Part shown: positions 1 to 7,626 of the stretch, in pieces | Position numbering within the stretch: the first letter of the stretch is position 1 | Layout of the letters: every line of letters starts with the position of its first letter | Assembly (NCBI GenBank): GCA_044224515.1 | Contig: JBGAKH010000005.1 | Coordinates: 287,730-351,729 of the forward strand | Direction of reading: 5' to 3' | DNA length: 64,000 nucleotides | Source: JBBATK01 sp044224515 | Lineage (GTDB): Bacteria > Bacteroidota > Ignavibacteria > Kapaibacteriales > NICIL-2 | Translations under genes and position numbers: made by a program | The notes under the pieces: model-generated | Databases searched by the model: none | The model's input: only the letters and a program-made list of their open reading frames with translations | What the model was told of the DNA's origin: nothing

Positions 1-1
1 T

Positions 2-127
2 CTGGAAAAGCTTTTCAACGAAGTAGTACAAGTGTTTGCTCAACTCGAGTTACGCACGCGCTACTTCCGCGTCAGAACTCCACGTAGTCGCCGGTTAACA
101 GTGCGTTCTCGGTTCTTTTTCGCGTGA
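2..127 (+). CDS. C-terminal end of a gene cut by the window edge
   Basis: Frame 2 is open from the first bases to a TGA at 125-127 and reads as 41 plausible codons, beginning LEKLFNEVVQVFAQLELR and turning very basic (Arg-rich) before ending in RFFFA. The other plus frames look less coding-like. The start lies outside the window, so neither family nor length can be judged. The basic tail gives no functional clue. It could also be chance: 41 open codons are weak evidence. Confidence 0.3.
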   Translation: MEKLFNEVVQVFAQLELRTRYFRVRTPRSRRLTVRSRFFFA

Positions 128-260
128 TATGAATCAGCAAGACAAGTATTGAAGTATATCCTTATTCTCCACGCATCTGCGGAGTGAATCCGGTTGTGCG
201 CCCTCTGAAGCAGTTGTTCTTTTTCGTACAGCTCTATCCCGAAGAGGTCCTCCCTCGGCG

Positions 261-370
261 CATTACCCTTTGTAGTTCAGTGCACTACCGTCTGCCGTAC
301 GGTGCACTACCCTCTGCGGTTCGGTGCATATAGCCTATGCGATTCGGTGCACATAGCCTCTGTGCGTACA
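261..370. repeat. Degenerate 22-23 bp tandem repeat, 4-5 copies
   Basis: Units of 22-23 bases with the core CTGCGGTTCGGTGCACTA-like recur at about 267, 288, 310, 332 and 355, differing at a few positions each. The array lies in a gene-free stretch (128-623) between the truncated gene and the 164-codon gene. No coding frame uses it convincingly. It could be a set of protein-binding sites or a decayed minisatellite. Nothing else is visible in 128-500. Confidence 0.6.
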
Positions 371-502
371 CTAAGGCTATCATTTCTATGGCACATAGCT
401 TTATAATCTTTCAAGTGTAACAACTCCCTCTTCTTTAGGGAAGTTCAGTCAAACCCCAAAATTTTGCTGCTTGAGGCTGTTGAGTCGTACTTATTTACTA
501 AG

Positions 503-525
503 TTAGTAACGCACTACGTTACTAA
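503..525. promoter_or_regulatory. Perfect 9-bp inverted repeat upstream of the 164-aa gene
   Basis: TTAGTAACG and CGTTACTAA form a perfect dyad around the 5-nt centre CACTA, about 100 bp before the ATG at 624. It is AT-rich and not followed by a T tract, so an operator-like site is more likely than a terminator. No regulator is identifiable nearby. Confidence 0.4.
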
Positions 526-623
526 ATGGTCGCACAATTTTGTTTTGTTTGAGCCATTGTAATCGCGGAGCATGTGAGTCAAAGGATACTACAACACACC
601 ACAAACAAGAGAAAGGTAAAACA

Positions 624-1118
624 ATGGAAGATCCAAGCAAGGTGCCTCATACACTGAAGCATAAGCCTGTGGTCGTCGTGAACGACTACGCGGCATTGGA
701 CGGACGTCACGCAGGCAACACCGATACCAGAGGTTTGTCGATTGGTTTGGCACAATGGAGCGATCGTAGGAACTACCGCGAACTCTCGGCCAAGGTTTGG
801 AGATATACAGGAGAGAAGTGGTCTCGACAGTCTGAAGAACTGCCACTGCATAGAGTATTGGACCTCGCGATACTTATTTGCAGTTCGAAGCACTTCTTCG
901 CAGAGCGCTACCGCAAGACAACGGAGGAACATCTCAAAGCCCCTCGCATCGGACACATTGCGCTGCAAGGGCAGGCAATGAACGTTGAGTTGTGCACGGA
1001 AAACAACCGCATTGCGGATGACATCGAGATTTTCGATGAGCAGCTTCGCAAAGATGATGAGTTTCTAAGCGAACGCTTGCGTCGTCTGGCTGCTGCTCTC
1101 AAAGAGCTAGGGTACTGA
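624..1118 (+). CDS. Conserved small cytosolic protein (probable DUF6530 family)
   Basis: A 164-residue soluble protein without signal peptide or membrane segment. I chose the ATG at 624 because it follows a GAGAAAGG ribosome site by 6-7 bases; the open frame upstream has only a TTG start and an unlikely N-terminus. Recognisable stretches are HTLKHKPVVVVNDYAALDGR near the N-terminus, GLSIGLAQW at about residue 42, and GEKWSRQSEELPLHRVLDLA in the middle. From memory these fit the uncharacterised DUF6530 family; function is unknown. The C-terminus is helical and charged (DEFLSERLRRLAAALKELGY). It stands alone, with a palindrome upstream and a hairpin downstream. The coding call is secure; the family name is moderately sure. 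Confidence 0.8.
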   Translation: MEDPSKVPHTLKHKPVVVVNDYAALDGRHAGNTDTRGLSIGLAQWSDRRNYRELSAKVWRYTGEKWSRQSEELPLHRVLDLAILICSSKHFFAERYRKTTEEHLKAPRIGHIALQGQAMNVELCTENNRIADDIEIFDEQLRKDDEFLSERLRRLAAALKELGY

Positions 1119-1168
1119 AGCTTGGATTTAAAGCGGTGATGGGAAATGAGGAGGGAAGAAGGAACGCA

Positions 1169-1191
1169 CGCTTAGCATGCCTTGCTAAGCG
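1169..1191 (+). terminator. Hairpin after the 164-aa gene
   Basis: CGCTTAGCA and TGCTAAGCG form a perfect 9-bp stem with a TGCCT loop, followed by TTTCGTT, a weak U tract. It lies 50 bp after the stop at 1118 and before the converging TonB receptor gene. Confidence 0.6.
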
Positions 1192-1280
1192 TTTCGTTAG
1201 GTTCACAGCGCGTGGATGCAATAGATTGAGATTTGAGTGAGACGGTAGTTCGCAGCTAGCTATTGATTCGAAAACAAAAC

Positions 1281-1355
1281 AAAAAAAGGGGACCACCATC
1301 TGGAGTTCTGATGATACACATACTGTTTGCGTAGACAATATATGATGTGGTCCCC
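1281..1355 (-). terminator. Terminator-like hairpin with long loop after the TonB receptor gene
   Basis: Read on the minus strand, GGGGACCACATC (1355-1344) pairs with GATGGTGGTCCCC (1300-1288) with one bulge and is followed directly by TTTTTTTG. It begins 25 bp after the receptor stop. The GC-rich stem and T tract fit intrinsic termination, but the loop of about 43 nt is unusually long. Confidence 0.6.
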
Positions 1356-1379
1356 TCGACTGCTTTGCAACACGCAACA

Positions 1380-3611
1380 CTACCAGGTATAGCGTAGACG
1401 AAGTCCGGCTGAAATCGTCCGCGGTAGACCCGGTTCGATGTACGCCGGGGCTTTTGTTCCGCCAACTGCATTATCCGGATTTAGCCAGACGCTGGCGATA
1501 TACTTGGAATCACTCAGGTTGTCCACTCGGGCAAAGGCATCGACAGACCAAGAGTTTGTGAGCTTGAGTTCGTAACAGGCCATAAAATTGAACATTGAGT
1601 GGGCTTCTGTCTCAACGCTGTTGACGTCGTTGACTGCATAAGCACTGATCGTGTGCCACTCTAGATCAGCACGAAAGTGCCGAAGGAAGTTCGGCTCCCA
1701 GCGCAACACAGCACCACCAAACAGAGATGGGACGCCCGGCATTTCTTTGCCTGAAAGATCGAGGGTGTGTCCGGCTAATGAAGCGTTGACGTAAATCGAG
1801 TCAAAGAGATACTTCTCGAGAGTATTGCTCGATGCACTGAGGCTGAAGTGTATGTGCAAGCCACCTGCGAATTCAAGTCCTGCACCGATCTCAACACCCT
1901 TTCGTGACGTTTCGCCGGCAGGCATGTAGAAACGTCCACCACGATAGGGAACAAGATCATTGGTTGTTGTAACCGAGTAGAGAGCCAGATCATACTCCAC
2001 ACCTTGAAGCATGCCTGATCCTAAGTGCATATGATGTTTGAGACCTAGTTCAATGGTCTGGCTTTGAATAGGCTTGAGAAGTGAGTTAATGGAGCGAAGC
2101 GTGTCTTCACCCAGTGCTGAGGGAGGATCGGTTTCGTTTCCGGCGGGGACCTCAACACCTTGTGAGTAGTTCGCATACACACACATGTCTTCAGCCACGA
2201 GATAGCTCAATCCCAACTTTGGCGAAAACTGAGAAAAGCTTCGCTCATCATTGATCTTTGGATTGATGAAACTTTGTGAGTAATAGCTGATATCATCCAA
2301 ACGTCCTCCGAGAAGCACAATCAGTTTATCACCAATACTCAGTTGATCTTGGAAAAAGAATCCGAGATTCTGCGCGCCTTCGCGTTTGTTGTCACGTAAA
2401 GTCGTTCCGCGACCCTTTGTATTGAGGTCAAGATTATAAAACAAAATTGCACCGTCCTGGTACTGTTCATCCACGCCGGCTTGAAAATGATTGTTGATCG
2501 AAGAACCAAAGGAAGTGGTGTAGTGGTATGCGAGGCTGCCACCGACATGATAGCGGTTGAAGTCACGGAAGGTGTTACGCTCAGAACGCTGTAAATACTT
2601 TGGTTCAACATAGGCGCCATAACGAAGTGAGTGCTCCGGAGCCAGTTGCTGATCGATACTAAACGAGATACGTCCAACACGATTGAAACGACGTTCATCG
2701 CGTTGCACGTAGGTTGGATTGTATACCAAAGTGTCGGCTTGGGCTTGCTTCGCATTCTCTTCAAACTGAGCCAAAGTGAGTGGGCCCGGGATGTGAAAGG
2801 AATTTGACGCTGCAAGTACCGTGAGGTGTAGGCGTGTGGCAGAATTCAAATACGAGTCGACTCCGGCTAAAGCTTGAAAGGTTGCAGAACCCGAGTGATC
2901 TCTCCATCCGTCGAACATCGTATTCGACATACCGGCATAAATCTTTGAACTGCCCTCGGTCGTGCCGCACTGCACGGTATGCTTGGCATAACCAAAAGAG
3001 GACATTGTAGCCTGAGCAGAAGCATATGATCCTTCGTACCTAGGCAACGTTGAGATACTCACGACGCCGCCGGAAGCATTGCCCCAGAGTGCAGAGGTAT
3101 TTGAACGCAGAACCTCCACATTCGATGCCATACCTAGGTCAATCAGGTCGAGCGATGTGCGACCATCCGGTTCGGTGATTGGCATTCCGTCGAGCAAAAA
3201 GCGCAGACCGCGTGTGGTACCGGCATTCGAGCGTTCACCTGCGCCGCGCGCACCAAATCCGCGAATCACGACTCGAACATCTTGGTTGCCGCTTCGAGAT
3301 TGAACTAGTGCTCCCGGAACATGCGCGAGTGCCTCATCGAGACCATAGCCTCGATTGTTGCGAAACTCTTCAGCGGGTACAATGCTAATAGCTAGAGGAA
3401 CACGGAGTGGATCTTGTGCGTCGCGCGTGGCAACGACGCTGATCTCCGGAAGCTTGGTGTGCATGGTTTGCACAGTATCGGAACGCTGCGTCGTGCCGTT
3501 GTTTGTACTAGTGCGAGCAGTACCCGGAACAACCGGAGTTGCTGTGAATTGAGCAAATACGTGTGTGCTCATTGCAATGGCAATGAGCAAGAAACGAGCT
3601 AAAGTTTTCAT
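1380..3611 (-). CDS. TonB-dependent outer-membrane receptor
   Basis: A 743-residue protein of usual length for TonB-dependent receptors. Signal peptide: MKTLARFLLIAIAMSTHVFA. A TonB-box-like stretch (LPEISVVATRD, about residue 53) precedes a plug domain with VRVVIRGFGARG, LDGMPITEPDGR and NVEVLRSNTSALWGNASGG. The remaining roughly 500 residues are alternating beta-strand pattern and end in the aromatic LRLRYTW expected of a 22-strand barrel. Members import iron-siderophore or other bulky ligands using TonB energy; the ligand cannot be told here and no uptake genes flank it. The C-terminal KAPAYIEPGLPRTISAGLRL is typical of the siderophore/FecA-like branch. A small secreted protein may lie just upstream in the same direction. 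Start: ATG on the minus strand at 3611, ahead of the signal peptide. Confidence 0.92.
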   Translation of the reverse strand: MKTLARFLLIAIAMSTHVFAQFTATPVVPGTARTSTNNGTTQRSDTVQTMHTKLPEISVVATRDAQDPLRVPLAISIVPAEEFRNNRGYGLDEALAHVPGALVQSRSGNQDVRVVIRGFGARGAGERSNAGTTRGLRFLLDGMPITEPDGRTSLDLIDLGMASNVEVLRSNTSALWGNASGGVVSISTLPRYEGSYASAQATMSSFGYAKHTVQCGTTEGSSKIYAGMSNTMFDGWRDHSGSATFQALAGVDSYLNSATRLHLTVLAASNSFHIPGPLTLAQFEENAKQAQADTLVYNPTYVQRDERRFNRVGRISFSIDQQLAPEHSLRYGAYVEPKYLQRSERNTFRDFNRYHVGGSLAYHYTTSFGSSINNHFQAGVDEQYQDGAILFYNLDLNTKGRGTTLRDNKREGAQNLGFFFQDQLSIGDKLIVLLGGRLDDISYYSQSFINPKINDERSFSQFSPKLGLSYLVAEDMCVYANYSQGVEVPAGNETDPPSALGEDTLRSINSLLKPIQSQTIELGLKHHMHLGSGMLQGVEYDLALYSVTTTNDLVPYRGGRFYMPAGETSRKGVEIGAGLEFAGGLHIHFSLSASSNTLEKYLFDSIYVNASLAGHTLDLSGKEMPGVPSLFGGAVLRWEPNFLRHFRADLEWHTISAYAVNDVNSVETEAHSMFNFMACYELKLTNSWSVDAFARVDNLSDSKYIASVWLNPDNAVGGTKAPAYIEPGLPRTISAGLRLRYTW

Positions 3612-3791
3612 GCAGTAGTTTCAAATTCAGGTTGTAAAAAAAAACTGTCAGGAGAACGGGTGTGGCCTCAGCTTCTTGTCACAGGAACAGAATGGTGTTC
3701 CCTAATGATCGTGGATGATCGACAGGATACGACACTGTGGTAGGAGGTCTACCATAGTGAGTAATGAGGCACGGATGCTAGGCGACAGCTT

Positions 3792-4190
3792 TTACACGCG
3801 AGGTGGACGCAAGGCCGTTTCTGGCGTTGGACTTTGAGGGAGATTGTGGTCAGGAGGGATTACGTACATAAGCTCACACGCTACCCGAGCTTCGAAACGT
3901 AGTGAGGACGCCAAATACTGGGAGTCGATCGGAGGGATGTTCAGTAACGACAATGTTTGACTTTGGTCTTTGGGTGCGCAGCTAAATTTCTGCATGCATC
4001 CGAATCCTTCAGAGGTGTCTTCCACACTCTGATAATACATGATGATGTCGGCTTTTTCGAAGACGAAGAGCGACCACATGACGAATGTAGCTTCTGCATA
4101 CAACAAAAAGCAACACAATACGATGCTGTGGACGATCCTCGAGAAGGTCGTCAGTTGATTGTTGTTGGTATGGACAAGAGATGAAAACAT
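3792..4190 (-). CDS. Possible small secreted protein upstream of the TonB receptor
   Basis: A 132-codon frame whose codon choice on the minus strand looks genuinely coding, especially the last 90 codons (NIPPIDSQYLASSLRFEAR, then VACELMYVIPPDHNLPQSP). A hydrophobic stretch at residues 20-38 (HSIVLCCFLLYAEATFVMW) could be a signal or anchor. It runs in the same direction as the TonB receptor, ending 180 bp before that gene, so the two might be co-transcribed. No domain is recognised. No good ribosome site precedes the ATG at 4190, and an overlapping plus-strand frame exists, so the call is tentative. Confidence 0.45.
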   Translation of the reverse strand: MFSSLVHTNNNQLTTFSRIVHSIVLCCFLLYAEATFVMWSLFVFEKADIIMYYQSVEDTSEGFGCMQKFSCAPKDQSQTLSLLNIPPIDSQYLASSLRFEARVACELMYVIPPDHNLPQSPTPETALRPPRV

Positions 4191-4603
4191 TCGGATATTC
4201 CCGGGGTCTCAATCGAAACTCGTGTCGCTCTGATCTGCTTTACAATGCTCGAGCGAGCGGCATCATGCCGTTTTGCGCTAAACAGTCGGGCTGCTCCTTC
4301 ATCGAAACGAAACTGAGTGCTTAAACAGACTCAGGCGTGGCACAATGAAGCTACTGTTCGAGACCTAGGATTAAAAATAATGACTATTGTCGAGTCAGAC
4401 GAGTGTTGAAATGAAATGTGGGCAACTTTCCGGAGTGTGCAACAACCGGTGTGCAACAACCGGTGTGCAACTTCTATGATCTACATGGTTGACTAACAAC
4501 GGATCGCTGACGACATCACGGCATGCTGTGTTCCCAGCGCTGTTTTTTATTGCCATTGCAGACTCAGGTACTAGTTTGTGAGGCACTTAGGGAGTATTAC
4601 CAT
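4191..4603. other. Gene-free stretch before the SGNH-like gene
   Basis: No convincing reading frame. It holds the 14-bp tandem repeat at 4435-4471 and presumably the promoters of the two divergent genes, but I could not assign -35/-10 elements. Confidence 0.4.
4435..4471. repeat. 14-bp tandem repeat, 2.6 copies
   Basis: GTGTGCAACAACCG occurs at 4435 and again at 4449, and GTGTGCAAC restarts at 4463. It lies about 130 bp upstream of the ATG at 4604. It could be a binding-site array or simple slippage. Confidence 0.6.
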
Positions 4604-5689
4604 ATGAAAATCAACATCTCATCGACGTTTCGTCGTGTTGCACTTCTTGTGTGTGTGTGTGCATTCTGTACACAGAGTTCCACGGCACAGCGACGAATTG
4701 ACCATGCAAGTCTCTCGCAGTTCCCGCTCATTCCCGAGCACTATAGAGTTGAGGCAGCCGGCCTTCGCTCGCTCGTACGACATGCCTCCGTAGGTGTAAC
4801 AGTGGACAATGGCCTGAACTGTCTGCAGGGTACGAAAAAAGGCTGCACAGAATTCGCACCCTATACCTACGACAGACGCAGTTGGGTCTTTCAGATTCGT
4901 CCAAACGAAGGCTGGTACAAAAAGGTCTCGGAATTCTGTGAACACATGCGCTCCTCCTTAGATTCCTTTGACGTTTTCAGCTTTAAGTTTTGTTATCTGG
5001 ACGGTCTCGATATGATCGATGAACCGTGTGGCGCAAAGGTTCCTCCAACACCTGCGAAAGTCGAAAAAGCATGGCTGCATTTGCGAGATAGTATGGAAGC
5101 TATGGAGCGCTTGGCCGGCAATAAAACGGTTGTTTGGTGGACCATTCCCTTAACTCAATCTGGGCAGGCATGCACCGACGAAATGAATAGCAGAATTCGC
5201 AGCTACTGCGCGGAACACAACAAGTGGCTCTTCGACATTGCAGATTTGGAATGCCACGATACACTTGGTCTTGTTCACCGCAATTCGTCGGGCTATGAAG
5301 TTGCGTGGAAACCATTCTGTGGCGAGCAAGCAGCTGATGCTCAGGCTTGTCATCCGAACGACAAAGGCTCCGTGCAGATTGCCAAAGCATTTTGGCTGCT
5401 GATGGCTCGCATCGCAGGTTGGGAAAGCACAAGTTCGGCTTCGTCCGAGCAATACCTTCAAATCCAAAAGCAACACAATGTCTACCCAAATCCCATGGGA
5501 GATTACCTGCACATTGGTTATAGCGACAATGATCTGCAGGAACTCGGTGATTCATTTGAGCTTGTCAATGCCATGGGTGTGCTTATGCGTCGCTTCGCGC
5601 CGCAGACTCGCATAGATCTGAGAGATATACCCGCGGGAGTATATGTCCTGCGTGCCTCGTCACGCTCATGGATGTTTGTCAAAAACTAA
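4604..5689 (+). CDS. T9SS-exported SGNH-hydrolase-like protein
   Basis: A 361-residue exported protein. The ATG at 4604 is preferred over the upstream frame because GGGAG lies 9 bases upstream and a signal peptide (MKINISSTFRRVALLVCVCA...) follows. The body resembles the SGNH/GDSL-like hydrolases of Bacteroidota: a Ser-containing block RHASVGVTVDNG at about residue 56, KWLFDIADLECHD at about residue 208, and a late CHPNDKGS block that would carry the catalytic His. The last 80 residues form a T9SS type A sorting domain: the VYPNPMGDYLHIGY start, then a strand pattern ending in GVYVLRASSRSWMFVKN. The expected location is the cell surface or medium after T9SS export. The substrate (sugar or lipid ester) is unknown. 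Several Cys residues suggest disulfides. The hydrolase assignment is moderate; the sorting domain is firm. Confidence 0.75.
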   Translation: MKINISSTFRRVALLVCVCAFCTQSSTAQRRIDHASLSQFPLIPEHYRVEAAGLRSLVRHASVGVTVDNGLNCLQGTKKGCTEFAPYTYDRRSWVFQIRPNEGWYKKVSEFCEHMRSSLDSFDVFSFKFCYLDGLDMIDEPCGAKVPPTPAKVEKAWLHLRDSMEAMERLAGNKTVVWWTIPLTQSGQACTDEMNSRIRSYCAEHNKWLFDIADLECHDTLGLVHRNSSGYEVAWKPFCGEQAADAQACHPNDKGSVQIAKAFWLLMARIAGWESTSSASSEQYLQIQKQHNVYPNPMGDYLHIGYSDNDLQELGDSFELVNAMGVLMRRFAPQTRIDLRDIPAGVYVLRASSRSWMFVKN

Positions 5690-6468
5690 GGAGTTCTCTC
5701 TTCACAGGCTCATAGGCACAAACCGTTCGGGGAGGTGACTGACCTTCACTTGAACTATAGATTCCTGGATCGCGATCTGAATCAATGAGTCACCACGTTT
5801 TATCAAAGGTCTTTGTTGTCGCTGAGGCTGATTGAACTTTTCTTCGGCTGTATAATCAACAGGTCCGTTGCGCTCACTGCTGCGAAGCTTTAGTACTATT
5901 GAAAAAGCAACGTGCGGATGTTTGAAGACCGTGCTGCGCGATTTCGTGAACAACAACAAATACGTACATTTGTTTGCACCAAATGCGGTGGCAGATTGCA
6001 GAATTCAAAGTCTGTAATACCACTGACTGTTCTGTGGCTCGTACCTGTCAGAGCCTTGGTGCGTTATTGGCGCAGTGCTTTTTATCGAATGAGAGTAGAA
6101 AGAGTCATTCTTCACGATGACTCTGGGAACGTGGGGATGTGCGCGGGGATCATAAGTGCTCTAATTCTACCTTGTCGTTTGGATCTTAGGACGTAGCAGA
6201 GTGCGCAAGAAGATACTGTAGAGTGCGCGGGGATGGGTATGTGTGGAGTCTTATGTATGCTGAACCAAGTTACCAAGTAGACAAGGATGAGTTTAGCACT
6301 CAACTCGATACCTTTTGTACAGTTTGATTGTACAAAGGTGTAGTACGAGACAGCCTAAGCAGGCATGTTGAAATTCGAGTGGACGAGAAAATCGCTCGCG
6401 ATGGGATGACAAGAGAATCCATAGGCGCTGTCGCCTTTCATGATACAAGTAACGACCACAACCTTGAC
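5690..6468. other. Long gene-free stretch before the RHS operon
   Basis: No reading frame here is convincing. An 85-codon minus-strand frame ending at 5702 has a reasonable C-terminal sequence (SIVQVKVSHLPERFVPMSL) and might be a gene remnant. A 94-codon plus frame from 5912 looks like chance. The partial direct repeat GTGCGCGGGGAT occurs at about 6138 and 6221. The promoter of the RHS operon must lie here or just downstream. Confidence 0.4.
6314..6336 (+). promoter_or_regulatory. Inverted repeat in the leader of the RHS operon
   Basis: TTTGTAC and GTACAAA are separated by 9 nt and extended by CCT/AGG with one bulge, about 130 bp upstream of the operon's first ATG. It is an operator or leader hairpin candidate. 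No U tract follows. Confidence 0.35.
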
Positions 6469-7626
6469 ATGATTCATTTTCGATTGGTAATAGCCATACT
6501 AAGTCTGGCACTCTGTTCTCCACTCAGTATCCTGTACGCACAGGATCTGCGACTGACTATTGTGCCGGGAGAGGAGTTTAGTTTTTCACGACGTGACGAG
6601 TGGAAACTTGTTATCCAAAATCCAACAAAGCTTGCAGTCCGCGCTTATCTGGAAGGAACCGTACGTGAAGCTAAAAAAGGATTGATTTATCACTCCAGAA
6701 GTTCGGTGCGAGACTTCTTACCCGGTACTGAGACTATCACTACCGCCTATTATCCAGGATTGAAGCCCTTTACAAGTTTAAAGGATGACGGTACACTGAC
6801 CGAACCCGCGCTGCGAACGAACGCATTTCCGGCCGGTGACTACGAGATCTGTGTCTACGCTTTCGCGGAGTCGGATGGCAAAGAAATTTCTCGCACCTGC
6901 TATAGCTTCTCGTGGGACCAGTATTCTTCGTTGATCCTCATACAACCACACGATGCCGACACTGTGCGCGAACGTTTTCCGTTGTTGAGTTGGCACAGAC
7001 TGTCGCCAATTACCACACCGACGATTCGCTATGAACTCTCTGTGTACGAACTACAAAATCAGCAGACACCCGTGGCTGCCGTTCAAGTCAATGCGCCCTA
7101 TTACACGACGACATCGGACGCAACAATTCACATGTATCCTTTAAGTGCACGAACGCTCAATGCTACGAAGCGCTACGCCTGGCGAGTGGTTGCACTTCAA
7201 GGAAAGAAACGTATTGCTGAGAGCGATGTGTGGTCTTTCGTGTACCAACCGGATACGAGCGAGGACAGCACCGCACAGCGTGACAGCACCAAGCGCGCAA
7301 AGAACCTACCTCTGCCCGGAATCGCTTATTCCGAAGTTGTACCCGAAGCTGTGGCGAACTCGCGTGTGAGTTTGGGAAGTGCCACTAAGGGAGTATTGCA
7401 TGTGTTGATTCGTCACAATAGTACTTCTCCCAGGGTTGCTCTGCGCATTGTAGCTGCGGATGGACGGATTCTCTTGACACGGCGCGTCGATCTTCATTAC
7501 GGAGCGAATTATTTGTCGCTCCCACTTAAAACATGGACTAAGGACGTACAATCCGGTTTCTATGAACTTCAAATAGTTGATGTGAATGGTACAATCCAGA
7601 AACTACGGTTCAGAAATGATGACTAA
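6469..7626 (+). CDS. T9SS-sorted two-domain protein, first gene of the RHS operon
   Basis: A 385-residue exported protein. The ATG at 6469 is placed at the signal peptide (MIHFRLVIAILSLALCSPLS...AQ); upstream codons in the open frame look non-coding. Residues about 25-150 form an all-beta domain ending in a FPAGDYEIC...ISRTC pattern. Residues about 155-260 resemble a fibronectin-III-like domain seen beside Bacteroidota RHS genes (FPLLSWHRL, then YELSVYEL, YAWRVVAL). The C-terminus (PRVALRIVAADGRILL, then GFYELQIVDVNGTIQKLRF) looks like a T9SS sorting domain. The stop overlaps the ATGATGACTAA start of the 2247-residue giant, so translation is probably coupled. The N-terminal beta domain also appears in the barrel protein that ends the operon, suggesting the two work together. 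Specific function unknown. Confidence 0.7.
   Translation: MIHFRLVIAILSLALCSPLSILYAQDLRLTIVPGEEFSFSRRDEWKLVIQNPTKLAVRAYLEGTVREAKKGLIYHSRSSVRDFLPGTETITTAYYPGLKPFTSLKDDGTLTEPALRTNAFPAGDYEICVYAFAESDGKEISRTCYSFSWDQYSSLILIQPHDADTVRERFPLLSWHRLSPITTPTIRYELSVYELQNQQTPVAAVQVNAPYYTTTSDATIHMYPLSARTLNATKRYAWRVVALQGKKRIAESDVWSFVYQPDTSEDSTAQRDSTKRAKNLPLPGIAYSEVVPEAVANSRVSLGSATKGVLHVLIRHNSTSPRVALRIVAADGRILLTRRVDLHYGANYLSLPLKTWTKDVQSGFYELQIVDVNGTIQKLRFRNDD

Noticed and set aside
5912..6196. 94-codon plus frame with a CTKCGG motif
   Set aside because: A single CxxC is not enough; the remaining sequence is random-looking and there is no ribosome site or neighbour support.
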